NCBI GenBank assembly: GCA_945862325.1
Contig: CAMAXZ010000027.1
Span: 1-57,558, forward strand
Direction: 5' to 3'
DNA from: Klebsiella pneumoniae
GTDB taxonomy: Bacteria; Myxococcota_A; UBA796; SXON01
Length of the DNA stretch: 57,558 nt
In this document: positions 1 to 6,737 of the stretch, in pieces
Numbering within the stretch: the stretch's first letter is position 1
Layout: every line of letters starts with the position of its first letter
Notes under the pieces: model-generated
The model's database searches: none
Told to the model about the DNA's origin: nothing
Seen by the model: only the letters and a program-made list of their open reading frames with translations
Program-made: the position numbers and the translations under genes

Positions 1-622
1 GCACGCCGCACGCCGCCACGGCCACGCCGAGCAACAGGGGCGCCAGGGCGGGCGACGCGTGCACCGGCGCCGCATGGGCCCACGTGAGCTGCCACCCGAG
101 CGACGGCGCGCCCAGCACGAGCCCGAGCCCCACCGCGTCGGCGCGCAGCCCGCCGCGCGCCCACGCGCCGGCGATCACCGCCGCGACGAGCGCCGGCGAC
201 GGCACGCCCGACCACAGCACCGCGGCGATCGCGACGGTGATCGCGACGAAGCCGCCCGATCGCACCGCCCCCATCACGCCGATCGCCGCCGCGCCCCCCA
301 CGAGGGCCGCCGTGTCGCCGCGCGCTACCGCCGCCCATGCCCACGGCGTCGCCGCGGCGGCCGCGGCGGCGATCCAGCGCCGCTCCGCGCCGTCCCCGCC
401 GAGCCCCCGCCCGCCGACGGTCGCCCAAACGCCCACCGCGAGGACGCTCACGAGCACGGGCGCCCACGCGCCGGCGACCGGCGCCGCGACGCCGAGGAGC
501 ACGAGGTCGAGGGCGCCGCCGTCGAGCGTCGGGTCGGCGCCCCACGGCGCGTCGGGCGTCACGACGAACACGGCGTCGGGCCAGAGGAGCGCGTGGCGCG
601 CCGCCTCGAGGCGCGCGCTCAT
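1..622 (-). CDS. Polytopic membrane protein, 3' end beyond the window edge
   Basis: The reading frame starts with an ATG that overlaps the stop of the upstream amidinohydrolase gene (ATGA) and stays open to the window edge, giving about 206 residues without a stop. After a short polar N-terminus of about 35 residues, the translation is dominated by Ala/Val/Leu/Gly stretches that could form six or seven membrane helices, separated by short loops. No family motif is recognised. It is the last visible gene of a tightly coupled minus-strand operon that contains methyltransferases and sulfotransferases, so an exporter or a membrane-bound enzyme is conceivable. That is inference only. The C-terminus is missing. 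Confidence 0.55.
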   Translation of the reverse strand, partial: MSARLEAARHALLWPDAVFVVTPDAPWGADPTLDGGALDLVLLGVAAPVAGAWAPVLVSVLAVGVWATVGGRGLGGDGAERRWIAAAAAAATPWAWAAVARGDTAALVGGAAAIGVMGAVRSGGFVAITVAIAAVLWSGVPSPALVAAVIAGAWARGGLRADAVGLGLVLGAPSLGWQLTWAHAAPVHASPALAPLLLGVAVAACGV

Positions 623-1527
623 GCCCGGTGCACCACGCCCGTCACGCAGCCGGGGCCCCCCGCCGCGTCGAGGTAGGCCGACACGTCGACCTCGACGACC
701 GACACCGCGCGCGCCTCCAGCGCCGCGCGGGTCTTTGGCGCGCCGGTCGGCATCACCACCCGGCGCGGCCCCAGCGCGACGATGTTCATCGCGCGCGCCT
801 CGTCCCGCTCGACCGCGTCGGTGGCCTCGAGCGCCTCCACGCCCAGCGCAGCGAGGGTGGCGCGAAGGTCGGGGCCCGCCGCGGGGTGGACCAACGCGAG
901 GTCCGCGTCGACGAACGCGACGGCCCCGAGGAGGTGCTGCACGGCCGCGGGTACGGTCACGCGCGCGACCGACACGCCGAGGCCCTCCAACTGGCGGGCC
1001 GCCCCCTCGCTCGTGCGGCGCCCGAGCCCGACCAGGAGCCGACCCGGCCCGACCCACAGCGCGTCCGCGCCCTCGAAGGTGTCGGCGCCTCCGACGGTGA
1101 GGCGGATCGGCACGTCGGCCTGCGCGAGCGCGCGCGTCGCGAGGCGCTCCTCACCGGCGCGTTGGGCCGCGGCGAGCCGCCCGACGACCGCGCCTTCGGG
1201 GGTCGCGAGGAACAGGTCGCGCGCGAAGACGACGTTCGGCGGAGCGTCCGGCGCCGTCGGCACCCGCACGACGCGCACCCCTTCGGCCTCGTAGGTGGCG
1301 GCCAACGCCTCGAACTGGCTCCGCATGCGCGGCAGCGACGGGCGCCGCAGGAACAAGGCGTCGTCCGGGTGCTCCACCGCGCCGACGGACGCCGGAGGCT
1401 CGAACAGCATCACCACGCGCAGGGGGCCCCACTCGTCCCGGGCGCCGACGGCGGCCCAGGCCTCGTCGGTGGCGAGCGTGCCGGAGCGTGGGCGCCAGCC
1501 GGGGCCGCGCAGCGTGGCCGGGATCAT
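619..1527 (-). CDS. Dimethylargininase/arginine deiminase-like amidinohydrolase
   Basis: The 302-residue protein fits the amidinotransferase/DDAH superfamily, which cleaves or transfers guanidino groups on arginine derivatives through a cysteine intermediate. Visible signatures are the NVVFARDLF segment followed by a Gly turn and an Arg/Glu pair (the substrate-anchoring Asp/Glu region), a mid-protein His in QHLLGAVAF, and a C-terminal Cys at about residue 294 in GPGCVTG, where DDAH enzymes carry their nucleophile. The length is close to typical DDAH. The ATG overlaps the stop of the upstream sulfotransferase (ATGA), so translation is coupled. Within this operon it could act on an arginine-derived metabolite or detoxify methylarginine. 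The substrate cannot be read from sequence. Confidence 0.8.
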   Translation of the reverse strand: MIPATLRGPGWRPRSGTLATDEAWAAVGARDEWGPLRVVMLFEPPASVGAVEHPDDALFLRRPSLPRMRSQFEALAATYEAEGVRVVRVPTAPDAPPNVVFARDLFLATPEGAVVGRLAAAQRAGEERLATRALAQADVPIRLTVGGADTFEGADALWVGPGRLLVGLGRRTSEGAARQLEGLGVSVARVTVPAAVQHLLGAVAFVDADLALVHPAAGPDLRATLAALGVEALEATDAVERDEARAMNIVALGPRRVVMPTGAPKTRAALEARAVSVVEVDVSAYLDAAGGPGCVTGVVHRA

Positions 1528-2642
1528 GTCCACTCCTCGACGTCCGAGTAACCGAGCGCGGCCGCCACCTCCTGGACGTCCCGGCGCGCGAGCACCGGCG
1601 CGAGGTCCGCGTGGCGTGCGTGCCACCGGCGCTGGCGGGGGCGCGCCGTCGCCATGCGTGGGCTGAGGCCCCGCCGCACGTGGTCGCGCAAGGCCGGGGT
1701 CGCGTCCACGCCGATCCACGAGCACACGCGGTCGACGGTCGCTTCGGCGTCGCGTACGAAGTCCTCGAAGCGGACGTGTAACGTCGGTACATCCGGGTTC
1801 TGCGCGCGCCATCCGAGCGCGTGCGCGTGCGCCGAGCGCCACTGAAACGCCGCCACCTCCGCGAGGGGTGCGCCGGTCCATTCGCGCCACCCCGGCGGAA
1901 GATCGAACTTCCACCAGCGTTCTCCCCCGGCGACACGGTCGCTGTAGCCACCGATCTCCAGGCCGCCGACGGCGTGGGCGTGGAACCCTGGGTGCAGCCA
2001 GCCGTCGATGAGGCCGTTCACCGCCGCCGCGGGGTTGCGCGTGAGGTGGACGATCCGAAGGTCGGGGAAGGCCCGACGAAGGAACGGCAGGCGGTACGCG
2101 TTCGACGGGCTCTTGAGGATCAGCGGCGCCCCTGGCCTGGGCGCCCAGCCGGAGAACAGGATGAAGGGCGGCTCTTCGACGACCGTCGTGGGGTTCGGCG
2201 GCGCGCGGGGCGGCACGCCGAGGTCGTACCAACCGGGGTCGAGGGCAGGAAAGGAGGCGTGCAGGCGCGCGACGAGGGCCGCGGTCAGCGCCTCGGGCGA
2301 CGCGCCTTCCAGCCCCTCGATCGCGCGACTCACGGCGTCGAGCGGGATGTCCAGCGCCGGCCACTGCATCTCGAGGCGCGCGTGGCACAGCCGCGCCAGG
2401 CTCGCGGCGTCGACCGCCGCAAACCCGCCCGCGGCCGCCCACACCGCCGCGCGCGCGGCTTCGGGGGCGTGACGCTCGTCCAGGGCGTCCGAGCCTGTGC
2501 CACTGTCGGGCCACGCGAGCCCGATCGGCCGGAAGAGCGGGTTGACCTCGCCAGGGAGGTGCGCGAGGCCTTCGTGGTGACGGAGCGCCTCGGCGACGAT
2601 CGAGCTTCCACCACGGGAGCTGCTGACGATCAGGACGACCAA
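1524..2642 (-). CDS. Sulfotransferase family protein (second of a pair)
   Basis: The 372-residue protein begins with VLIVSSSRGGSSIVAEAL, which matches the 5'-phosphosulfate-binding loop of PAPS-dependent sulfotransferases. Near the middle, the segment IVHLTRNPAAAVNG matches the 3'-phosphate-binding motif (usually RDPRD-like). These enzymes move sulfate from PAPS to a hydroxyl or amine of a small molecule or glycan. The start is a TTG lying 13 nt inside the end of the upstream sulfotransferase gene. No later start would preserve the PAPS loop at the extreme N-terminus. The neighbouring sulfotransferase is clearly diverged in sequence, so the pair probably acts on different positions or substrates. 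The protein is likely cytosolic and has no signal peptide. Confidence 0.8.
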   Translation of the reverse strand: MVVLIVSSSRGGSSIVAEALRHHEGLAHLPGEVNPLFRPIGLAWPDSGTGSDALDERHAPEAARAAVWAAAGGFAAVDAASLARLCHARLEMQWPALDIPLDAVSRAIEGLEGASPEALTAALVARLHASFPALDPGWYDLGVPPRAPPNPTTVVEEPPFILFSGWAPRPGAPLILKSPSNAYRLPFLRRAFPDLRIVHLTRNPAAAVNGLIDGWLHPGFHAHAVGGLEIGGYSDRVAGGERWWKFDLPPGWREWTGAPLAEVAAFQWRSAHAHALGWRAQNPDVPTLHVRFEDFVRDAEATVDRVCSWIGVDATPALRDHVRRGLSPRMATARPRQRRWHARHADLAPVLARRDVQEVAAALGYSDVEEWT

Positions 2643-3628
2643 CGCAGCCGCCGCAGGAGGATCTCACGGCGCCACCGGCGCCAGACGTTGCGGTCCTCGC
2701 GGAGGGAGCGCAGCTCGATCTGCGCGTCGGTCAGCGCCTGGGCCGCGTGGAACCGCGCGCGCTCGATGGCGGAGAAGCGCGGCGGCTCCGCGGCGGTGCT
2801 CGGCGCGTAGCCGAGCAGGCGCATGCCGTCCCCGCAGATGCCCTCGATCCAGGCGACCTCCCGGGGCGACAGCACCCCGCGCCACTTGCCGGTGTTGTCC
2901 GCGCGCACCGGCTCGGCGGTGGCCCGCCACGACGCGGCGAGCGAGCCCGACCGGCGGGCCTCGGACGTCTCGTGGTGGCGGAGGATCGCGTCGTCCCAGG
3001 GCTCGCCCAGGGCCGAGAGGATTCGCGCGAGCTCGTCGCGGGGCCGCGTCACGAGGTCTTCGTACCGCACGCGAACCACGGCCTCCGGCCACCGGCGCTC
3101 GGCCTCGGCCCCGCGGGCCTGCTGGCGCGCCCACAGCTCCGCGACGAACACGGGGTGCGTCGCCGAGAACACCGACGCGCGCGACGACACCGCGACGTCG
3201 CGAGGGTCGCGCACCAGCCACACGAAGCGCGCCTGCGGGTGGTGCGCGAGCAGGGTGTCGACTTCGTCGACGTGGAACGTGCTCTTGCACGCCCATCGGG
3301 GCTTGCCGTGCGCCTCCGCGTATTGGCCGTAGAGGGCGTATTGCACCCCGAACACGTCGCGCGGGCGCGCCTCGCGGACCAGCCGATCCCAGTCGATCGG
3401 CACCTCCCACGGGTAGACGTGGGTCTCTAGCAGCGCCCGAACATCCGACACGAGGCGACGAAATGCAGGTTCGGACTCGAGATCGCCGTACCGCCGCTGA
3501 AGCGGCTTGAAGTACCGCACGAGGTGCGGGGGGTGCGGCACGGCGATGCGCGGGTGCGCGTCGAGCTGAAGCCGGAGGAGGTTCGAGCCCGAGCGCTCGG
3601 TGCCGATGATGAACAGCGGCGGAAGCAC
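2630..3628 (-). CDS. Sulfotransferase family protein (first of a pair)
   Basis: The 332-residue protein starts with LFIIGTERSGSNLLRLQL, the PAPS 5'-phosphosulfate loop typical of Sulfotransfer_1/3 families, followed by LDAHP. The 3'-phosphate motif appears as FVWLVRDPRDVAVSS near residue 155, and the region around VRYEDLVTRPRDEL is also typical. The start is GTG placed directly after the TGA of the upstream methyltransferase with no intervening base, implying coupled translation. Its 3' end overlaps the next sulfotransferase gene by 13 nt. Acceptor identity is unknown. Presence beside two methyltransferases suggests tailoring of one product (inference). Confidence 0.85.
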   Translation of the reverse strand: MLPPLFIIGTERSGSNLLRLQLDAHPRIAVPHPPHLVRYFKPLQRRYGDLESEPAFRRLVSDVRALLETHVYPWEVPIDWDRLVREARPRDVFGVQYALYGQYAEAHGKPRWACKSTFHVDEVDTLLAHHPQARFVWLVRDPRDVAVSSRASVFSATHPVFVAELWARQQARGAEAERRWPEAVVRVRYEDLVTRPRDELARILSALGEPWDDAILRHHETSEARRSGSLAASWRATAEPVRADNTGKWRGVLSPREVAWIEGICGDGMRLLGYAPSTAAEPPRFSAIERARFHAAQALTDAQIELRSLREDRNVWRRWRREILLRRLRWSS

Positions 3629-4372
3629 TCAGCTCCCCGACGCGCGCACGCCGGTGGCGATCACCATCAGCATCGTGTCGAGGATGCGCCCGTCCACGAA
3701 GCGCACCTCGTGGGAGCGCAAGAACGCTTCGTTCGCGGCCCGATACGCGTCGCTGACCGCGCGGACGCGGTGATCGTCGATCGCCCGGTTGTCGGCCCAC
3801 GCCTCGACGTCCTCGACGACCCTCGCGTCCTCCAGCGTGACCTCCGCCGCCCCGCCCGCCCGCAACAGGCGCTCGAGGTCTTCGCGCAGGTAGAAGTTCC
3901 GGCGCGCCGGGTTCCGAAGGCGAAGCACCTCGAAGGTGTCGGCGCGATCCGCCTCTCCGTAGGCGGCGAGGTGAACGAGCACCACGCGCCCGCCGGGGCG
4001 GACCACGCGGAGCATCTCCGCGACGGCGCGCGCGTCGTCCATGAACTGGATGCCCTGCCGGCAGACCACCCGGTCGAAGCTCGCGTCTTCGAATGGGAGG
4101 CGGGTGGCGTCGGCCTCGACGAGGTGATCGACGAAGGGGCGAGCCTGCGCGAACATCTCGGGCGTCAGATCGACGCCGGTGATGTGCGCGACCTTGCCGA
4201 CGAACCGTCGCGACACGAGGCCGGTGCCGCACGCCACGTCGAGCAGGCGGTGGTGCGCCTCGGGCGCCACCGCCGCGACCACGCGCGCGGCCAGGGTGTC
4301 GTCCGTGCACCAGGTGCTGGAACGATCGTAGTGCGCGGCGCGCGCCGAGAAGTGAGCGACGACCTCGTTCAT
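3629..4372 (-). CDS. Class I SAM-dependent methyltransferase
   Basis: This 247-residue protein has the canonical class I methyltransferase layout. Motif I is LLDVACGTGLVS at about residues 43-54, an acidic residue in GVDLTPEMF ends strand 2, and the post-motif region is RVVRPGGRVVLVHL. It resembles UbiE/arsenite-methyltransferase-like small-molecule enzymes. It shares an unusual DLTP-x-M-x-x-AR signature and a similar C-terminal layout with the methyltransferase half of the adjoining GyrB fusion, so the two look like tandem paralogues. The ATG overlaps the stop of the fusion gene (ATGA). The substrate is unknown. Confidence 0.9.
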   Translation of the reverse strand: MNEVVAHFSARAAHYDRSSTWCTDDTLAARVVAAVAPEAHHRLLDVACGTGLVSRRFVGKVAHITGVDLTPEMFAQARPFVDHLVEADATRLPFEDASFDRVVCRQGIQFMDDARAVAEMLRVVRPGGRVVLVHLAAYGEADRADTFEVLRLRNPARRNFYLREDLERLLRAGGAAEVTLEDARVVEDVEAWADNRAIDDHRVRAVSDAYRAANEAFLRSHEVRFVDGRILDTMLMVIATGVRASGS

Positions 4373-6291
4373 TGGGGCTCCGTGCGGGGCTTGAATGCGG
4401 AGAACACGACCCAGCGCCACGCGTCCTCGATGTGGCCGTCGGCGTCGATGCGGAAGGGGTGGACGGCGCGGACCTCCGTCGGGGCGCGGTGGTAGAGGTC
4501 GCGGATCTCGTGGCGCATCTCGTTCGGCGTCTCGTGCGTGTTGATCCAGAGGTCGATGTCTTCCCAGTGCACGTACTCGGTCGTCGTGATGTCCACGAAG
4601 CCGTTGCGCGCGAGGAGGTCGATCAGGTCGACGTCGAGGAAGTGGTTGAAGAAGAGCGGCTGCTTCTTCTTGATGATTCGGAAGAACCACGCGGCGTCCG
4701 CGGGCCCGTACGGCACGAGCTGCCCCACGACGAACTGCCCGCCGGGCTTGAGCACCCGGAACACCTCCGCCACCGGGCGATCGGGGTCGGGCAGCAGGTG
4801 AAGCACCTCGCGGTTGCACACCAGGTCGAAGCGATTGGCCTCGAACGGGATGTCGTACACGTCGCCCTGCACGACCTCGTCGAGGCGCGTGCGCGCCAGG
4901 GCGATCATCTGGGGGGTGAGATCGAGGCCGGTGATGCGACCGACGCGCCCCCGGAACGAGGCCCCGACGACGCCAGACCCGCAGCAGACGTCGAGGACCT
5001 CGGCGTCCGGGGCCACCGCGCACTGCGCCGCGTGGGCGCCGAGCAGGCCGGCGTCGGTCAGCCAGCGGCAGCTCTCGTGCCAGTTCTTCGACCGGATGCC
5101 GAACTGCTGCTTGTAGATCTCCTTGCTGACGACGCTGTCCAGGGTGCGGTACCGCGCCCGCTCGCCGGCGCGTCGGGCCGCGAGCCGCGCGCGACCGCTC
5201 TCCACGACGCGACCGACGATGCGCCGGGCGGTGTCGGGGTCGTCGGACAGGGCGCGGGCGAGGGCCTCGGCCAGGACGGACTCGACCGGGGCGGCGATCG
5301 GGGTCGTGAGCAGGATCTTGGTCTGGCCCTCGAACTCGGGGTCCGGCATGCGCACGTCGAGCACCGCGACGAGCCCCTCGCGGAGGTCGGAGCCCAGGAG
5401 ATCGACGTCGTCGGCGCGGACCAGGCCGCGCAGGGTGTGCAGTACGGCCGCGGCGAGGCCGTCGACGTGCGGGCCTCCCTTCGGCGTCGGGACGCGGTTC
5501 ACGAAGCTCCGAACCGCCTCGCCCCAGCCGGTCGTCCACAACAACGCAGCGCGAACCTCGATCGCACCGATGGCCCCTTCGAGGAGGATCGGCGCCGCGT
5601 GGACCGCGCCCGCGTCGGCCGCGAGCCATCGTGCCATGGCGCCGAGGCCGCCGTCGCCGTCGATCGGCAGCGGGGCGCCGTCGACCCGGAGCGAGAAGCG
5701 GAGCCCGGGGTGGAGGAAGGCCTGCTCGTGGAGGTGCCGGCGGACCGCGGCCGGGTCCACCCGACCTTCATCGCCGAAGATCGCGGCGTCGGGCACGAAG
5801 CGCACGCGGGTGCCCGTGCGCTCCGAGGGGCCCACGACGTGGGCCGGCTCGACGAGGCGCCCCTGGGCACACACGACGCGCGTGGTCACGCCGTCGCGAC
5901 GGCTCTCGGCTTCGAACGTCGACGCGAGCGCGTTCACGCACGACAACCCGACGCCGTGGAGCCCGCCCGGGCGCTCGTAGGCGCCGGCGGCGAACTTGCC
6001 CCCCGCGTGAAGCTCCGTCACGACCAGCTCGAGCGCGCTCCGACCGAGCCGCGGGTGCGTGTCGGTGGGGATGCCCCGGCCGTCGTCCTCGACTTCGAGG
6101 GCGTCGCCCGCGAGGCGGACCTCGATGTGCGTGGCGTGTCCGGCGAGCGCTTCGTCGACGGCGTTCTGCACCAGCTCGACGAGCAGGTGCATGGCGCCGG
6201 CGGACGTCGTGCTGCCGATGTACATCGACGGCCGGCGCCGGATGGCCTCGAGGCCAGGAAGGACCTCGATCTCGTGGGCGGTGTAGCTCAT
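4369..6291 (-). CDS. GyrB-type ATPase/transducer fused to a SAM methyltransferase
   Basis: This is a 640-residue in-frame fusion. Residues 1 to about 380 match the N-terminal 43-kDa part of DNA gyrase B: the YTAHEIEVLPGLEAIRRRPS start, the GHKL residues Glu39 and Asn43, DDGRGIP (69-75), HAGGKF (95-100), GGLHGVG (109-115), and the transducer loop QTK (323-325). The chain then reads about 55 residues equivalent to the helix that leads to TOPRIM. Instead of TOPRIM it enters a class I methyltransferase with motif I VLDVCCGSG (432-440), GLDLTPQM and VLKPGGQF. TOPRIM and the DNA-gate tail are absent. All key ATPase residues are present, so ATP-driven dimer closure is plausible. ATG overlaps link it on both sides. 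Function is unknown; possibilities are an ATP-gated nucleic-acid or protein methyltransferase, or a gyrase-drug decoy coupled to a tailoring enzyme. Confidence 0.85.
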   Translation of the reverse strand: MSYTAHEIEVLPGLEAIRRRPSMYIGSTTSAGAMHLLVELVQNAVDEALAGHATHIEVRLAGDALEVEDDGRGIPTDTHPRLGRSALELVVTELHAGGKFAAGAYERPGGLHGVGLSCVNALASTFEAESRRDGVTTRVVCAQGRLVEPAHVVGPSERTGTRVRFVPDAAIFGDEGRVDPAAVRRHLHEQAFLHPGLRFSLRVDGAPLPIDGDGGLGAMARWLAADAGAVHAAPILLEGAIGAIEVRAALLWTTGWGEAVRSFVNRVPTPKGGPHVDGLAAAVLHTLRGLVRADDVDLLGSDLREGLVAVLDVRMPDPEFEGQTKILLTTPIAAPVESVLAEALARALSDDPDTARRIVGRVVESGRARLAARRAGERARYRTLDSVVSKEIYKQQFGIRSKNWHESCRWLTDAGLLGAHAAQCAVAPDAEVLDVCCGSGVVGASFRGRVGRITGLDLTPQMIALARTRLDEVVQGDVYDIPFEANRFDLVCNREVLHLLPDPDRPVAEVFRVLKPGGQFVVGQLVPYGPADAAWFFRIIKKKQPLFFNHFLDVDLIDLLARNGFVDITTTEYVHWEDIDLWINTHETPNEMRHEIRDLYHRAPTEVRAVHPFRIDADGHIEDAWRWVVFSAFKPRTEPQ

Positions 6292-6737
6292 CGTGCGCCT
6301 CCTTGGGGCAGGAGCGCCGCGAGGCGCGCGAGGTGCGCGCGTCGTGTGTGGATCAGGGTGTCGAACCACGACGCGATGTCCGGGAAGCCCTCGGCCCGCG
6401 CCGCGGCGGCCTCGACCGGCTGGTGCTCGGTCAGCTCGACCTCGAGCAGCTCGCGCAGCGCGCGGAGGTTCTCCGGGGTGCCCTCGAGCCGACGCTCGCC
6501 CAGCGGCTCGCCGACGCGCCGCAGGAAGTCGAGGTGACCAGACGCGAGCATGGCGCCGGTCTCGCCGATCTCGGCGAGCGCGGCCGCGACGGTCGGCTCG
6601 CCTTCGACCGCCGCCATCCGACCGATCTCTGCGATGAGCAGGGCGAGCTGCGCTTCGCGCGCGTAGGCCGCGCGCAGGAGGTCGTAGGTGCGCGTACCGA
6701 GGAGATCCGGCGTGGGGTGTTCCGACGGGAGCGGCAT
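6288..6737 (-). CDS. Ferritin-like/rubrerythrin-like helical protein
   Basis: The 149-residue protein is predicted all-helical, with the EGFPDIASWFDTL segment typical of the fourth helix of rubrerythrin-type ferritin-like proteins and an earlier helix ending in LASGHLDFL. By eye, the two ExxH iron-ligand motifs expected in these helices read AxxH (ASGH) and RxxH (RRAH), so the usual di-iron site may be incomplete. There is no rubredoxin tail. The start codon shares one base with the aspS stop (TGATG), and the 3' end overlaps the GyrB-fusion start (ATGA). It may be an oxidative-stress protein, a helical scaffold, or a DUF2383-like member. Assignment rests on one motif. Confidence 0.5.
   Translation of the reverse strand: MPLPSEHPTPDLLGTRTYDLLRAAYAREAQLALLIAEIGRMAAVEGEPTVAAALAEIGETGAMLASGHLDFLRRVGEPLGERRLEGTPENLRALRELLEVELTEHQPVEAAAARAEGFPDIASWFDTLIHTRRAHLARLAALLPQGGAR

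Noticed and set aside
59..1551. Plus-strand frames at the left edge
   Set aside because: They are Arg/Pro/Ala-rich antisense of the membrane and amidinohydrolase genes, which carry recognisable features on the minus strand.
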